Part shown: positions 8,637 through 17,404 of the stretch, in pieces
Layout of the letters: every line of letters starts with the position of its first letter
How positions within the stretch are numbered: position 1 is the stretch's first letter
Source of the DNA: CAYQXJ01 sp964421565
GTDB taxonomy: Bacteria; Planctomycetota; Brocadiia; SM23-32
DNA length: 64,000 bases
Direction of reading: 5' to 3'
Assembly: GCA_964421565.1 (NCBI GenBank)
Contig: CAYQXJ010000003.1
Span: 1 to 64,000 of the forward strand
Translations under genes and position numbers: made by a program
Notes under the pieces: generated by a model
The model's database searches: none
The model's input: only the letters and a program-made list of their open reading frames with translations
Told to the model about the DNA's origin: nothing

Positions 8637-10634
8637 GTGGATGCTGACCTGCAGGACATGCTGAGGATCTCGCACGGTGTGGGTCGCGATCCACGCCTGG
8701 TGCAGGGAGGCGGCGGCAACACCAGCGTGAAGACGGACGGCGGCGCACGCATGTACGTCAAGGCCAGCGGAACCGCGCTGGGTCAGATGCAGGAGGGAAG
8801 CGGATATCGCCTGGTGGACGTGGCGGAGTGCATCGCCATACTCGACGACAACGAGATTGCAGCCATGGAGGCCGAGGAGCGCGAGGCCGCCGTGCTTGCC
8901 CGGCTGGTAGCGGCATGCCGCGACGAGCTGCCCGGCCGCCCCTCCGTCGAAACCAGCCTGCATGCCATGCTCCGGCGTTGCGTGGTGCATACACATCCTT
9001 CCGTGATCAACGGCCTGCTGTGCGCGGCAGGGGGGCGCGAGGCGCTCGACGGCCTGTTCGCTGACCTCGAGCCGCCGCACCTCTACGTGCCGTTCGTCGG
9101 CGCAGGCTACGTGCTTGCCGCCGACCTGCGCGACCGCCTGGCCGACTACGAAGCCGAGCACGCCACGCGACCGGAGGTGATCTTCCTGGAGAACCACGGC
9201 CTCTTCGTCACCTGCGAGGATGCCGACCGCGCCCTGGCCCTCACCGACAAGGTCTTCGAGACTATCGAGGCTGCGGCCGAGGCGGGTTCAGGGGAAACGA
9301 CAATGCGCGTGCTGGAACGCATGAGTTCGCGCCGGCGTCGCGAGGCCGTGGCGCGCGTCGCGGCGACGGCGCGGCGCTTCTACGCAGGCGTCTTCGGCCG
9401 GCCCGCCCTCGTGCGCTTCAGCGACGACGATATGGTGAAGAACTTCCTTGAGCTGCCCCAGGCGCCGGAGCTGTGCAGCACTGCCCCGATGACCCCCGAC
9501 CAGGCGGTCTACTGCAAGGCCGCCCCGGTCTGCGTGGAACGCCATGAGGAACCCGCGGAACTGCCGGACGCCGTCAGCGCGGCGCTCTGCGCCCGGGAAG
9601 ATGGTGAGAACACCCCCCTCTGCCTCATCGTCGACGCGCTCGGCCTGTTCTGCGCAGCGCCGACCGCCAAGCTGTTGAAATCGGTTACCGACACGATGAA
9701 GGCGTCGCTGGAGACGCTCTGCGTCGCGGCCCATTTTGGCGGGCCGAGGCCGCTGAAAGACCGATGGATACAGTGGATGCGCGAGTGGGAGGTGGAGCGC
9801 TTTCGGCATGAACTGGCCACCGGCGAGGAGGGCAGCGGCGACCTGGCCGGCCGGGTCGCCCTGGTAACCGGCGCTGGCAGCGGCCTGGGACGCGGCATTT
9901 CGCTGACCCTCGCCCGCAAGGGCACCAATGTCGTGCTGGCCGACATCAACGAGGACGCAGCCGCCGAGACCGCCGACATCATCGCCGAAGCGGGCGGCGG
10001 AGCCGCCGGCCTGCCGCTGCACGCCGACGTGACCAGCGAGCAGCAGGTGGCGGAGCTGTTCGAGAGCGCCGTGCGCGAACTCGGCGGGGTGGACATCGTG
10101 GTCAACTGCGCCGGCATAGCGCCCGCGCACCCGCTGAGCGACTTCCCGCTTGAGGACTGGCAGCGCACGCTCGACATCAACCTGACCGGCTACTTTCTGG
10201 TGGCGCGCGAGGCGGCACGCTGCATGATCCGCCAGGGCACCGGCGGCAGCCTCATCAATCTTTCTTCCAAGAGCGGACTCGAACCCAGCAAGCATAACAG
10301 CGCCTATAACGCCACCAAAGCGGGCGAGATTCACCTCGCCCGCGGCTGGGCCCTGGACCTGGCGGAGCATGGCATACGCGTCAACAGCGTCTGTCCGGGC
10401 AACGTGTTCGAAGGGTCCAACATCTGGAACGAGGACTACATCCGCGCCATCGCCGCCAAGCGGGGCATTGAGCCGGAAGAAGTGATCCCCCATTACGTGG
10501 GCCTTACGGCGCTGAAGAAGGAGATAACGTGGGAGGATGTCGGCGAGGCCGTCGCCTTCCTTGCCGGCAGCCGAGCGGCGAAGATCACGGGCCAGACGCT
10601 GGTGGTCGACGCCGGACAGGTCTTCGTCCGTTGA
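8637..10634 (+). CDS. Bifunctional class II aldolase / short-chain dehydrogenase
   Basis: A 665-residue fusion. Residues 1-about 400 are a zinc-dependent class II (fuculose/rhamnulose-phosphate) aldolase, with VVHTHPSV (His about 119 and 121) and ENHGLFV (His about 187) as metal ligands. Residues about 402-665 are an SDR dehydrogenase with VTGAGSGLG for NAD(P) and catalytic Tyr/Lys in YNATK (about 555/559). Proteins of this layout cleave rhamnulose-1-phosphate-type ketose phosphates and oxidise the lactaldehyde released. The start is GTG 8637, behind a GGGAGAG ribosome site. The open frame continues upstream through the tRNA gene, which is not coding. It fits downstream of the isomerase-like and kinase genes. 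Confidence 0.88.
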   Translation: MDADLQDMLRISHGVGRDPRLVQGGGGNTSVKTDGGARMYVKASGTALGQMQEGSGYRLVDVAECIAILDDNEIAAMEAEEREAAVLARLVAACRDELPGRPSVETSLHAMLRRCVVHTHPSVINGLLCAAGGREALDGLFADLEPPHLYVPFVGAGYVLAADLRDRLADYEAEHATRPEVIFLENHGLFVTCEDADRALALTDKVFETIEAAAEAGSGETTMRVLERMSSRRRREAVARVAATARRFYAGVFGRPALVRFSDDDMVKNFLELPQAPELCSTAPMTPDQAVYCKAAPVCVERHEEPAELPDAVSAALCAREDGENTPLCLIVDALGLFCAAPTAKLLKSVTDTMKASLETLCVAAHFGGPRPLKDRWIQWMREWEVERFRHELATGEEGSGDLAGRVALVTGAGSGLGRGISLTLARKGTNVVLADINEDAAAETADIIAEAGGGAAGLPLHADVTSEQQVAELFESAVRELGGVDIVVNCAGIAPAHPLSDFPLEDWQRTLDINLTGYFLVAREAARCMIRQGTGGSLINLSSKSGLEPSKHNSAYNATKAGEIHLARGWALDLAEHGIRVNSVCPGNVFEGSNIWNEDYIRAIAAKRGIEPEEVIPHYVGLTALKKEITWEDVGEAVAFLAGSRAAKITGQTLVVDAGQVFVR

Positions 10635-10661
10635 GCATGCAACCGCAGGAGCGCGACTTCC

Positions 10662-13139
10662 ATGATGAGCCTTGACCTGGGCGGCGCCTGGCAGTTCCAA
10701 GAAGCTGAGTCCACCGATCCGCTCGCCGAGCGCCATCAGCAGGCGCCCTGGCTGAAGGCACAGGTGCCCGGCTGCGTGCATCTGGACCTGATGCGCGAGG
10801 GAAGGATACCCGACCCCTTCTACGGCATGAACGAGCCGGAGGTGCAGTGGGTAGCGCGGAAGCACTGGCTCTATCGGCGCGTATTCGACTGCCCCGAAAC
10901 ACTGCTCGGCGAGAAACGCGTCGAGCTGGTGGCCGACGGTCTGGACACGCTCGCGCACGTGTGCCTGAACGGGGAACGATTGGGCCGCAGCGACAACATG
11001 TTCGTCGCCTGGCGCTGGGACGTGACCGACCTTCTGCGCAGCGAGGGCAACGAACTGCTGATACTGTTCGAGTCGCCCGAGCTCGGCGCTCAGAGACTCA
11101 AAGAAGCCGACAGCGAGCTGGAGATCGAGGTGGAGTTCGGCAGGGCGCGCTCCTACCTGCGCAAGGCCCAGTACGCGGGCGGCTGGGACTGGGGACCTGA
11201 GCTGAACACAAGCGGCGTGTGGCGCCCGATACGGCTCGAAGGATACAGCCGCGGCCGTATCGCAGACGTCAGCTACGAAGTGGACTGGAGCGAGCCACAC
11301 AGACCGCTGCTCACCGCGCGATGCGCGCTCGAACTGATAGAGCAATGTGACGCAACGATGTGCGCAGAGCTGACGGGGCACGGAACGGCCGAGTCGGACA
11401 GCGCCTCGTGTAAGCTGGACGCCGGCACTCACACGCTCGCCGTGACGCTGCCGGTTGAGCAGCCACGGCTCTGGTGGCCGGCGGGTTTCGGTGAGGCGAA
11501 CCTTTACTGCCTCAATGTCGAGCTCTCGCTCGGAACGGACGATGTCACGTCCCGACAGCTCGACGTCGGCCTGCGCCAGGTCGAGCTGCGGCGCGAGGAA
11601 GACGAAGAGGGCGAGTCGTTCGTTGTGCACGTGAACGGGGAACCCATCTTCTGCAGGGGCGCCAACTGGATACCGATCGACAGCTTTCTGCCCCGCGCCA
11701 CGCCCGGCGACTACGAGCAGTTGGTCTCCCTCGCCGCTGACGCCAACATGAACATGCTGCGCATCTGGGGCGGCGGAATCTACGAGGCAGACGAGTTCTT
11801 CGACGCCTGCGATCGCAACGGCATCATGGTCTGGACCGACTTCATGTTCGCCTGCAGCCCATATCCCGACCACTTGCCGGAGTTCGTGGACAGCGTCAGG
11901 GTAGAGGCCGAACAGGCCATACAGCGATTGCGGAATCATCCCTCGCTGGTGCTCTGGTGCGGCAACAACGAGTGCGCCTGGCTGAACCGCCAGTACGAGC
12001 GCCTGCCCGGCGAGCGCATCTACGAGGAGCTGCTGCCCGAACTGTGCGAACGGATAGACCCCACGCGTCCCTACTGGGCCGGCAGCCCCTACGGCGGTCC
12101 GCAGCCCAATGCGCCCACCCACGGCGACCAGCACAACTGGTCGCCCTGGTGGGGCTGGATGCACCCCCGCAGTCAGCAGAGCTTCCCGGGCCGGTTCGTC
12201 AGCGAGTTCGGCTTCCAGGCGCCCCCCACGCTCGAGACCATCCGTGACTACATACCCGCCGCCGAGCACCACATGCAAAGCCGGGGAATGGAACAGCGCC
12301 AGAAAGCGCGCGACGGAACGGCGCGGCTCTACAAACTGCTGTCGGAGTTCTTCCGGATTCCCGGTTCATTCGAAGATACCGTCTACCTGATGCAGCTTAT
12401 GCAGGGCGAAGCGGTCAAGCTGGCGGTGGATTACTGGCGCTCGCGCAAGTTCCGAACGGCCGGCGCACTGTTCTGGCAGCACAACGATTGCTGGCCGGTC
12501 ACAAGCTGGAGCTGCCTGGACTGGAAGAAGCGCCCCAAAGCCCTCTACTACTACGCGCGCCGCTTCTTCGCTCCGGCCTTCCCCATCCTCCTCGGCACCA
12601 ACGACGGCGCGTACGAGCTGGTCGTCGTCAACGACCTGCCCGCGCAGTTCGAGGGCGAGGTGATCTACGGCTTCGGGCGACTAAACGGCGACCAGCAGTG
12701 GGTGGAGCGCGTGCCGTGCTGTGTGGAGCCGAACGGGCTTCTGCGTGCGGCGCGTATCGCGCCAGAGAGCCTGCAGGACGGCGACCCGGCGGATGTCTAT
12801 CTCTGGTGCCGCCTGCTCGACAACGGACGGGAAGTGGCGCGCAACACCGCCTTCATGCTGCCGCATAAGCACCTCGACTTCGCCAGGCCCGAATGGCAGA
12901 CAGAGGTTGAGCGGCTGGCTGATCGGCGCTATCAGTTGCGGCTCACCAACTGGTGTTTTGCCAAAGGCGTCTGGCTGCGGGTCGAGGGTGCCGATGCCCG
13001 TTTCAGCGACAACTACTTCGACGTCTTTCCCGAGCTGCCGACGCATGTCGTAATAGAAACTGACAAGGAGATGGAGCCGAACGAACTGAAGCGACGCCTG
13101 CGCATCCGCTGCGTCGCCGACACGCGCGAGGCCCGCTGA
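10662..13139 (+). CDS. GH2 beta-mannosidase
   Basis: An 825-residue glycoside hydrolase of family 2, beta-mannosidase type. An N-terminal sugar-binding beta domain (LDLGGAWQFQ, YRRVFDCPE) and the GGWDWGPELNTSG motif near residue 180 are typical of beta-mannosidases. The acid/base Glu is in WCGNNECAW (about 435) and the nucleophile Glu in VSEFGFQ (about 515). No signal peptide is visible, so it probably acts in the cytoplasm on imported oligosaccharides, releasing mannose or related sugars. AGGAG lies 10 nt before ATG 10662. It is 27 bp after the aldolase fusion, probably in one transcript. Confidence 0.9.
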   Translation: MMSLDLGGAWQFQEAESTDPLAERHQQAPWLKAQVPGCVHLDLMREGRIPDPFYGMNEPEVQWVARKHWLYRRVFDCPETLLGEKRVELVADGLDTLAHVCLNGERLGRSDNMFVAWRWDVTDLLRSEGNELLILFESPELGAQRLKEADSELEIEVEFGRARSYLRKAQYAGGWDWGPELNTSGVWRPIRLEGYSRGRIADVSYEVDWSEPHRPLLTARCALELIEQCDATMCAELTGHGTAESDSASCKLDAGTHTLAVTLPVEQPRLWWPAGFGEANLYCLNVELSLGTDDVTSRQLDVGLRQVELRREEDEEGESFVVHVNGEPIFCRGANWIPIDSFLPRATPGDYEQLVSLAADANMNMLRIWGGGIYEADEFFDACDRNGIMVWTDFMFACSPYPDHLPEFVDSVRVEAEQAIQRLRNHPSLVLWCGNNECAWLNRQYERLPGERIYEELLPELCERIDPTRPYWAGSPYGGPQPNAPTHGDQHNWSPWWGWMHPRSQQSFPGRFVSEFGFQAPPTLETIRDYIPAAEHHMQSRGMEQRQKARDGTARLYKLLSEFFRIPGSFEDTVYLMQLMQGEAVKLAVDYWRSRKFRTAGALFWQHNDCWPVTSWSCLDWKKRPKALYYYARRFFAPAFPILLGTNDGAYELVVVNDLPAQFEGEVIYGFGRLNGDQQWVERVPCCVEPNGLLRAARIAPESLQDGDPADVYLWCRLLDNGREVARNTAFMLPHKHLDFARPEWQTEVERLADRRYQLRLTNWCFAKGVWLRVEGADARFSDNYFDVFPELPTHVVIETDKEMEPNELKRRLRIRCVADTREAR

Positions 13140-13207
13140 GCCTGAAGATCCGCGTCGGCTGCCGCATAATCGAATGTTGCGCAGCGCCCAGTGCGACCAG
13201 GCATGGA

Positions 13208-14545
13208 ATGGCAATGAAGACTACTCTACAACTCGCCCTCGACTTCATCAACCTGCAGCAGGCCCTGCGAGCCGCGCATGAGGCCACTGCCGGCGGCGTG
13301 ACCCGTGTGGAGGCGGGCACCCCCCTGATCAAGAGCGAGGGGCTCGACGCCGTGCGCGCGCTGCGGCGCGAGTTCCCCCGGGCCACGGTTGTGGCCGACA
13401 TGAAGGTGATGGACGCCGGGCGCGTTGAGACAGAGAGCGCCGCGAAAGCCGGCGCGGACGTCGTCCATGTGCTCGGCGCTGCCAGCGACTCGACCGTCCA
13501 GGAATGCGTCGCCGCCGCCCGGCGTTACGACGCCGAGGTGGTCGTCGACCTGCTCGGCGTCGGCGATCGCGAGAGCATGGTCCGGCGGGCAAGAGAGGTC
13601 GAAAGGATGGGCGCAGCCGCCGTTTGCATCCACACGCCCATAGACCTGCAGATGCAAGGCGCCGTCCCCTTCGACGACCTGCAGGCGGTCGCAGGGGCCG
13701 TCAGCATACCCGTTGCCGTCGCCGGAGGCATCAACAGCGAAACCGCCCCGCGCGCAGTCCAGGCGGGGGCCAGCATCATCATCGTGGGCGGCGCCATCAC
13801 CAAGGCGCCGGACGCCACGGCGGCGGCCCGGGCGATCCTCACAGCGATTCAGTCCGGCCAGCCGGTCGAAACGAAACTGTTCAAGCGCGCCGATCTGTCC
13901 GGCATGCGCGACATGCTGCTGCGCACCTCCGCCGCGGATGTGACCGAAGCGCTTCACAATGCGGGCGCCATCGAGGGCGTGCGCCCCATCGTGCCGGGGG
14001 CCAAGATGGTGGGCCGGGCGCTGACGGTTTGGACCTACCCCGGGGACTGGGCCAAGCCGGTTGAGGCCATAGACCGCGCCGAACCCGGCTGGGTGCTGGT
14101 CGTGGACGCCGGGGGCCGCCCACCGGCGGTCTGGGGCGAGAAGGCCACGATGAGCTGCCTGCAGCGCGAGCTGGCAGGCATCGTCATCGACGGCGCAATC
14201 CGTGACACCATGAACATCCGCGAGATGGGCTTCCCCGCGTTCGCGTCGCTGGTCACCCCCGTGGCAGGCGAGCCCAAAGGCATGGGCATGATCGACGTGC
14301 CCCTCACCATCGGCGGGCAGTACATCCGGACCGGTGACTGGATTGTCGGTGACGACGACGGCGTCGTAGTGATCCCTCAGGAGAGAGCCGTGGAAGTGGC
14401 AAACCGCGCTCAGTCGGTGTTGGAGCGCGAGGAGCGGGAGATGGCCGAGATCGACCAGGGCAGCACCCTGGGCAAGGTGTCCGAACTGATGCGCTGGGAA
14501 CAGGTGCGCGGAAGTGAAGATGGACAGGATGAGCCCCGAGACTGA
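13208..14545 (+). CDS. hxlA: 3-hexulose-6-phosphate synthase / RraA-like fusion
   Basis: A 445-residue two-domain protein. Residues 1-about 212 match hexulose-6-phosphate synthase of the OMP-decarboxylase fold, with VEAGTPLIK and the DxKxxD active-site signature ADMKVMDAG (Asp64, Lys66, Asp69). Residues about 225-435 are an RraA-like domain with GGRPPAVWGE and VIDGAIRD, as in RraA-type aldolases. The same fusion is known as a bifunctional protein in methanogenic archaea. It overlaps the phosphohexuloisomerase gene, giving the two enzymes that interconvert formaldehyde plus ribulose-5-phosphate and fructose-6-phosphate. 3-Keto-gulonate-6-phosphate decarboxylase is a related alternative, but the motifs favour HPS. 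Confidence 0.85.
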   Translation: MAMKTTLQLALDFINLQQALRAAHEATAGGVTRVEAGTPLIKSEGLDAVRALRREFPRATVVADMKVMDAGRVETESAAKAGADVVHVLGAASDSTVQECVAAARRYDAEVVVDLLGVGDRESMVRRAREVERMGAAAVCIHTPIDLQMQGAVPFDDLQAVAGAVSIPVAVAGGINSETAPRAVQAGASIIIVGGAITKAPDATAAARAILTAIQSGQPVETKLFKRADLSGMRDMLLRTSAADVTEALHNAGAIEGVRPIVPGAKMVGRALTVWTYPGDWAKPVEAIDRAEPGWVLVVDAGGRPPAVWGEKATMSCLQRELAGIVIDGAIRDTMNIREMGFPAFASLVTPVAGEPKGMGMIDVPLTIGGQYIRTGDWIVGDDDGVVVIPQERAVEVANRAQSVLEREEREMAEIDQGSTLGKVSELMRWEQVRGSEDGQDEPRD

Positions 14546-15101
14546 TTTCCTCGCGATCCTGCGGACTCGCCTGGAGGGCATCCGCAGGCTGCTGGACGAC
14601 ATGGACCCGGCCCAGGCCGAGAGACTGGTCCAGATGATGCTGACCGCCAGGCGTGTGTTCATCACGGGCAAGGGGCGCTCCGGCCTCATCTCCGAGTGCT
14701 TCGCGATGCGGCTGATGCAGATGGGTTTCGAAGTCCACGTTCCCGGAGAGGCCACCTGCCCGCGCATCACCGGAGGCGACCTGCTGATCGCCATCAGTTG
14801 CTCCGGCACTACCGTCACAACCGTCGAACTGGCAAGGATTTCCAGGGACGCCGGGGCGCAGGTAGCGGCGATCACGGCCGATGCCGGTTCGCGCGTGACC
14901 GCGTTCTCCGATCACGTGCTCGTGATGCCCGTAACGGGCGAGGATGTGAAGCAGAGCTATCGCTACGTTCTGGGACCCTACAACAACACCCTGTTCGAGG
15001 AGGCCGTGCTGCTGTATACCGACGCCATCCTCTACTCCATCCTTGAACGCGAAGGCATACCCGAGCGCCTCCTCGACGAACGCCATACCAACCTGCAGTA
15101 G
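14520..15101 (+). CDS. hxlB: 6-phospho-3-hexuloisomerase (SIS domain)
   Basis: A 193-residue single SIS-domain protein. VFITGKGRSGL and ISCSGTTVTT are the phosphosugar-binding loops, and the C-terminal helix contains YNNTLFEEAVLLYTDA, close to known phosphohexuloisomerases. It converts hexulose-6-phosphate to fructose-6-phosphate. ATG 14520 follows GGAAG and overlaps the end of the synthase fusion by 26 bp; GTG 14514 and ATG 14529 are other possible starts. The overlap strongly supports cotranslation with hxlA. Confidence 0.88.
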   Translation: MDRMSPETDFLAILRTRLEGIRRLLDDMDPAQAERLVQMMLTARRVFITGKGRSGLISECFAMRLMQMGFEVHVPGEATCPRITGGDLLIAISCSGTTVTTVELARISRDAGAQVAAITADAGSRVTAFSDHVLVMPVTGEDVKQSYRYVLGPYNNTLFEEAVLLYTDAILYSILEREGIPERLLDERHTNLQ

Positions 15102-15105
15102 GGCT

Positions 15106-15135
15106 TTGACGCCCGTGCCCGGCCGCTGCTATCCT
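15106..15135 (+). promoter_or_regulatory. Promoter before the DUF2520 gene
   Basis: TTGACG (15106-15111), an 18-bp spacer and TATCCT (15130-15135) precede the ATG at 15171. The boxes are nearly the same as in the tRNA-Asp promoter of this window, so the downstream gene can be transcribed separately from hxlAB. Confidence 0.55.
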
Positions 15136-15170
15136 GCCCGACACACTTTTTCGCCAGCCTGGAGATGCCC

Positions 15171-16076
15171 ATGCCGCTGCGCTTCGCCATCGTCGGGCCG
15201 GGCCGAGTGGGCAGCGCGCTGGCCAGACTGCTCAGTGAGGCAGATTACACCTTCCTCGGCGCCAGCGGGCGCACCGTAAGCTCGGCGCGGCAGGCATGCG
15301 CGCTGGCGGGCACGGGAAGGCCGACCGACGATCCGTGCGAGCTGGCGCCCCGGGCCGACCTGCTCTTCATCACCACGCCGGACGAGGCCGTCCGCCATGT
15401 GGCCGCTGCGCTCGGACGAGGCCGCGCACTGAAGGCCGGCGCGGTAGTTGCCCATTGCAGCGGAGCGCTGACCTCCAGCATCCTCGCAGACGTGCGCACC
15501 TGCGGCGCGCATGCCGGCAGCCTGCACCCCCTGCAGAGCTTCGCAACCGTCGATCAGGCCCTCGCCCTGCTGTCAGGTTCCTATTGCTGCATCGAGGGCG
15601 ACTCTCCTGCTGTCGCCGTGCTGGACGACGTCGCCCGGGCTCTTCGCATGCACGTTGTGCGCGTGGCGACAGAACACAAGGCGCTCTACCACGCCGCCGC
15701 CGTCCTCGCCTCCAACGGCCTGGTGGCCCTCCAGGCGGCGGCCGTGCGCCTCGCCTCGCAGGCCGGAGTCGCACCCCCTGAGGCCCTTCCGGCCCTTCTG
15801 CCGCTGGTCAAGGGAACCGTCAGCAACCTGGAGCGCGTCGGCTTGCCCGCCGCGCTCACCGGCCCCGTGGAACGCGGCGACATCGACACCGTGGAGCGCC
15901 ACCTGAGAGCCATCAGGCAGCAGGCACCCGACCTGCTCGGCCTCTATTGCGCGCTTGGGATACAGACCCTCCAGGTCGCCGCCGACAAGGGCAGCATCTC
16001 TGCACAGCAGCGCAGACGGCTGCTCGACATCCTGGACACCGACAACGGGCAGGCCCAGGGCCCGGATCCGACATAG
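15171..16076 (+). CDS. Rossmann-like DUF2520-domain protein
   Basis: A 301-residue putative NAD(P)-binding oxidoreductase. The N-terminal Rossmann motif is IVGPGRVGSALA; the middle has LFITTPDEAV and GSLHPLQSF. The all-helical C-terminal DUF2520 domain contains HKALYHAAAVLASN and LLPLVKGTVSNL. Homologues look like ketopantoate-reductase relatives, but their substrate is not established. ATG 15171 is chosen because GGAG (15161-15164) lies 6 nt upstream, whereas it abuts ATG 15165. Confidence 0.85.
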   Translation: MPLRFAIVGPGRVGSALARLLSEADYTFLGASGRTVSSARQACALAGTGRPTDDPCELAPRADLLFITTPDEAVRHVAAALGRGRALKAGAVVAHCSGALTSSILADVRTCGAHAGSLHPLQSFATVDQALALLSGSYCCIEGDSPAVAVLDDVARALRMHVVRVATEHKALYHAAAVLASNGLVALQAAAVRLASQAGVAPPEALPALLPLVKGTVSNLERVGLPAALTGPVERGDIDTVERHLRAIRQQAPDLLGLYCALGIQTLQVAADKGSISAQQRRRLLDILDTDNGQAQGPDPT

Positions 16077-16131
16077 AAAGGGCCCGACAGGTCTCGCGCA
16101 TGCGGCGCACCCGCCGGGCCATAGTGGGCGA

Positions 16132-16209
16132 TGGGGTGACCAGTGGGATTTGAACCCACAGCCCCCAGAGCCACAGTCTGGTGCTCTATCCAATTGAGCT
16201 ATGGTCACC
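16132..16209 (-). tRNA. tRNA-His (anticodon GTG)
   Basis: On the minus strand an acceptor GTGACCA/TGGTCAC and an anticodon stem CCAGA/TCTGG with loop CTGTGGC give anticodon GTG. The T-loop is TTCAAAT. A G at position -1 opposite discriminator C73 is the tRNA-His identity pair, and the 3' CCA is encoded. Confidence 0.95.
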
Positions 16210-16222
16210 AGAGGATAGTCAT

Positions 16223-16251
16223 AGCATACCCCATCGCCCCCGCCGCCGCAA
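16223..16251 (-). promoter_or_regulatory. Promoter of tRNA-His
   Basis: TTGCGG (16251-16246), a 17-bp spacer and TATGCT (16228-16223) lie on the minus strand, 13 bp before the tRNA 5' end. The -35 box sits in a GC palindrome. Confidence 0.5.
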
Positions 16252-16342
16252 GCGGCGGCCCCCTGCCGAACGGCGGACGCTCGACGCCCGCGCCGCTGCC
16301 GCTACAATGGCGCCAAACAGAGGCCCTGACAGGTGGAAGCAG

Positions 16343-17269
16343 ATGAGCCAGGTGCAGGAACTCACGCAGTCCGTGAAGGAGATAGCCCTGGGTGCGGGCG
16401 CCGACCTTGTCGGCATCGCACCGATCAGCCGGTTCGAACATGCCCCCTTCGAAGTCCACCCGCGCTCCGTTTTCAGCCATACCCGCAGCGTCATCGCCAT
16501 GGCGGTGCGCATGGTGCGCGGCGCGTTGAAGACCATTGAGGAGGGCAACTACTGGCAGGCATACAACTGCGACTCGTATCAGTACCTGAACGAAGTGCTT
16601 GCGCCCCACATGCTGCGGAAGGTGATCATGTGGCTGGAGGAGAGGCATTACACCTCGGTGCCCTTCCACAACCCCTTCGGCGCCCACCAGGGGCGCCCGG
16701 TTCGCGAGGGCGGTCCGGAGCCCGACGCTATGCTGAGCCTGCGCGTCATCGGTTGCGCCGCCGGCCTGGGAGAACTCGGCCACACCAAGCTATTCATGAC
16801 GCCGCAGTTCGGCCCTCGCCAGCGCGTCTTCGCCGTGCTGACCGACGCCGAACTTGAACCGACGCCCCTGTTCACGGGCAGCGTCTGCGACGATTGTGGC
16901 GCATGCGTTCGCGCGTGCCCGGCCGACGCCATAGCCGCCGAAAGAAGCGTCGAGGTCGCCGTCGCCGACGAGGCGACGGGCGGTCGCGTGTTCCGTCACG
17001 CCCCGCTCGACTGCGCGAAGTGCGCTCGCGTCCACCAGGGCTGGGACCCGCGATTCTCGCCCTTCCTCGACGAGGATTCCGACCCGAACAACCCGCCGTC
17101 GTATTACCGTTTCCTGGACCGGCGGTTCCGCCATCGCAGCATATGCGGCGCGCGCGGCTGCGTTCGCGCCTGCGTCGACCACCTGGAGAAGACAGGCCGG
17201 ATCGAGGCCACATACCGCACCCCGATGATCGAAGGCAAGCAGTGGGTCATCGGCGACGGTCAGCAGTGA
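16343..17269 (+). CDS. 4Fe-4S ferredoxin-domain protein (epoxyqueuosine reductase/dehalogenase-like)
   Basis: A 308-residue protein. The N-terminal part (VKEIALGAGADLVGIAPISRF) resembles the epoxyqueuosine-reductase/reductive-dehalogenase superfamily. The single full cluster motif is CDDCGACVRACP, followed by CAKC and by CGARGCVRAC near the end, which could bind a second cluster. The start is ATG 16343, after GGTGG; the longer frame from 16181 would cross the tRNA-His gene. A -10-like TACAAT lies at 16303-16308. It is probably a cytoplasmic redox enzyme; the substrate is unknown. No membrane segment or Tat signal is visible. Confidence 0.75.
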   Translation: MSQVQELTQSVKEIALGAGADLVGIAPISRFEHAPFEVHPRSVFSHTRSVIAMAVRMVRGALKTIEEGNYWQAYNCDSYQYLNEVLAPHMLRKVIMWLEERHYTSVPFHNPFGAHQGRPVREGGPEPDAMLSLRVIGCAAGLGELGHTKLFMTPQFGPRQRVFAVLTDAELEPTPLFTGSVCDDCGACVRACPADAIAAERSVEVAVADEATGGRVFRHAPLDCAKCARVHQGWDPRFSPFLDEDSDPNNPPSYYRFLDRRFRHRSICGARGCVRACVDHLEKTGRIEATYRTPMIEGKQWVIGDGQQ

Positions 17270-17404
17270 GGAGCCTGCCACCACGCCGGCCAACGCCAAA
17301 CGGCGGATCAAGGAGAGCGGCCGAGGCCGCGAAGCCGGGGCGACGACGGGTTCTGGCGGGGGCGCCTGCCCTCACGTGCATGTCTGACGCAGGTAACCGG
17401 TCCG

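Noticed and set aside
7965..10634. One long open frame of 889 codons covering the aldolase-dehydrogenase gene and its upstream region
   Set aside because: Its first 224 codons run through the amidohydrolase end, tRNA-Asp and its promoter; the ribosome site supports GTG 8637.
9288..12278. Minus-strand 996-codon frame
   Set aside because: It is antisense to the aldolase-dehydrogenase and GH2 genes, both of which carry full catalytic motifs.
16181..16342. Longer N-terminus of the 4Fe-4S protein
   Set aside because: It would start inside tRNA-His and reads as an Arg/Pro-rich noncoding translation; ATG 16343 begins the conserved part.
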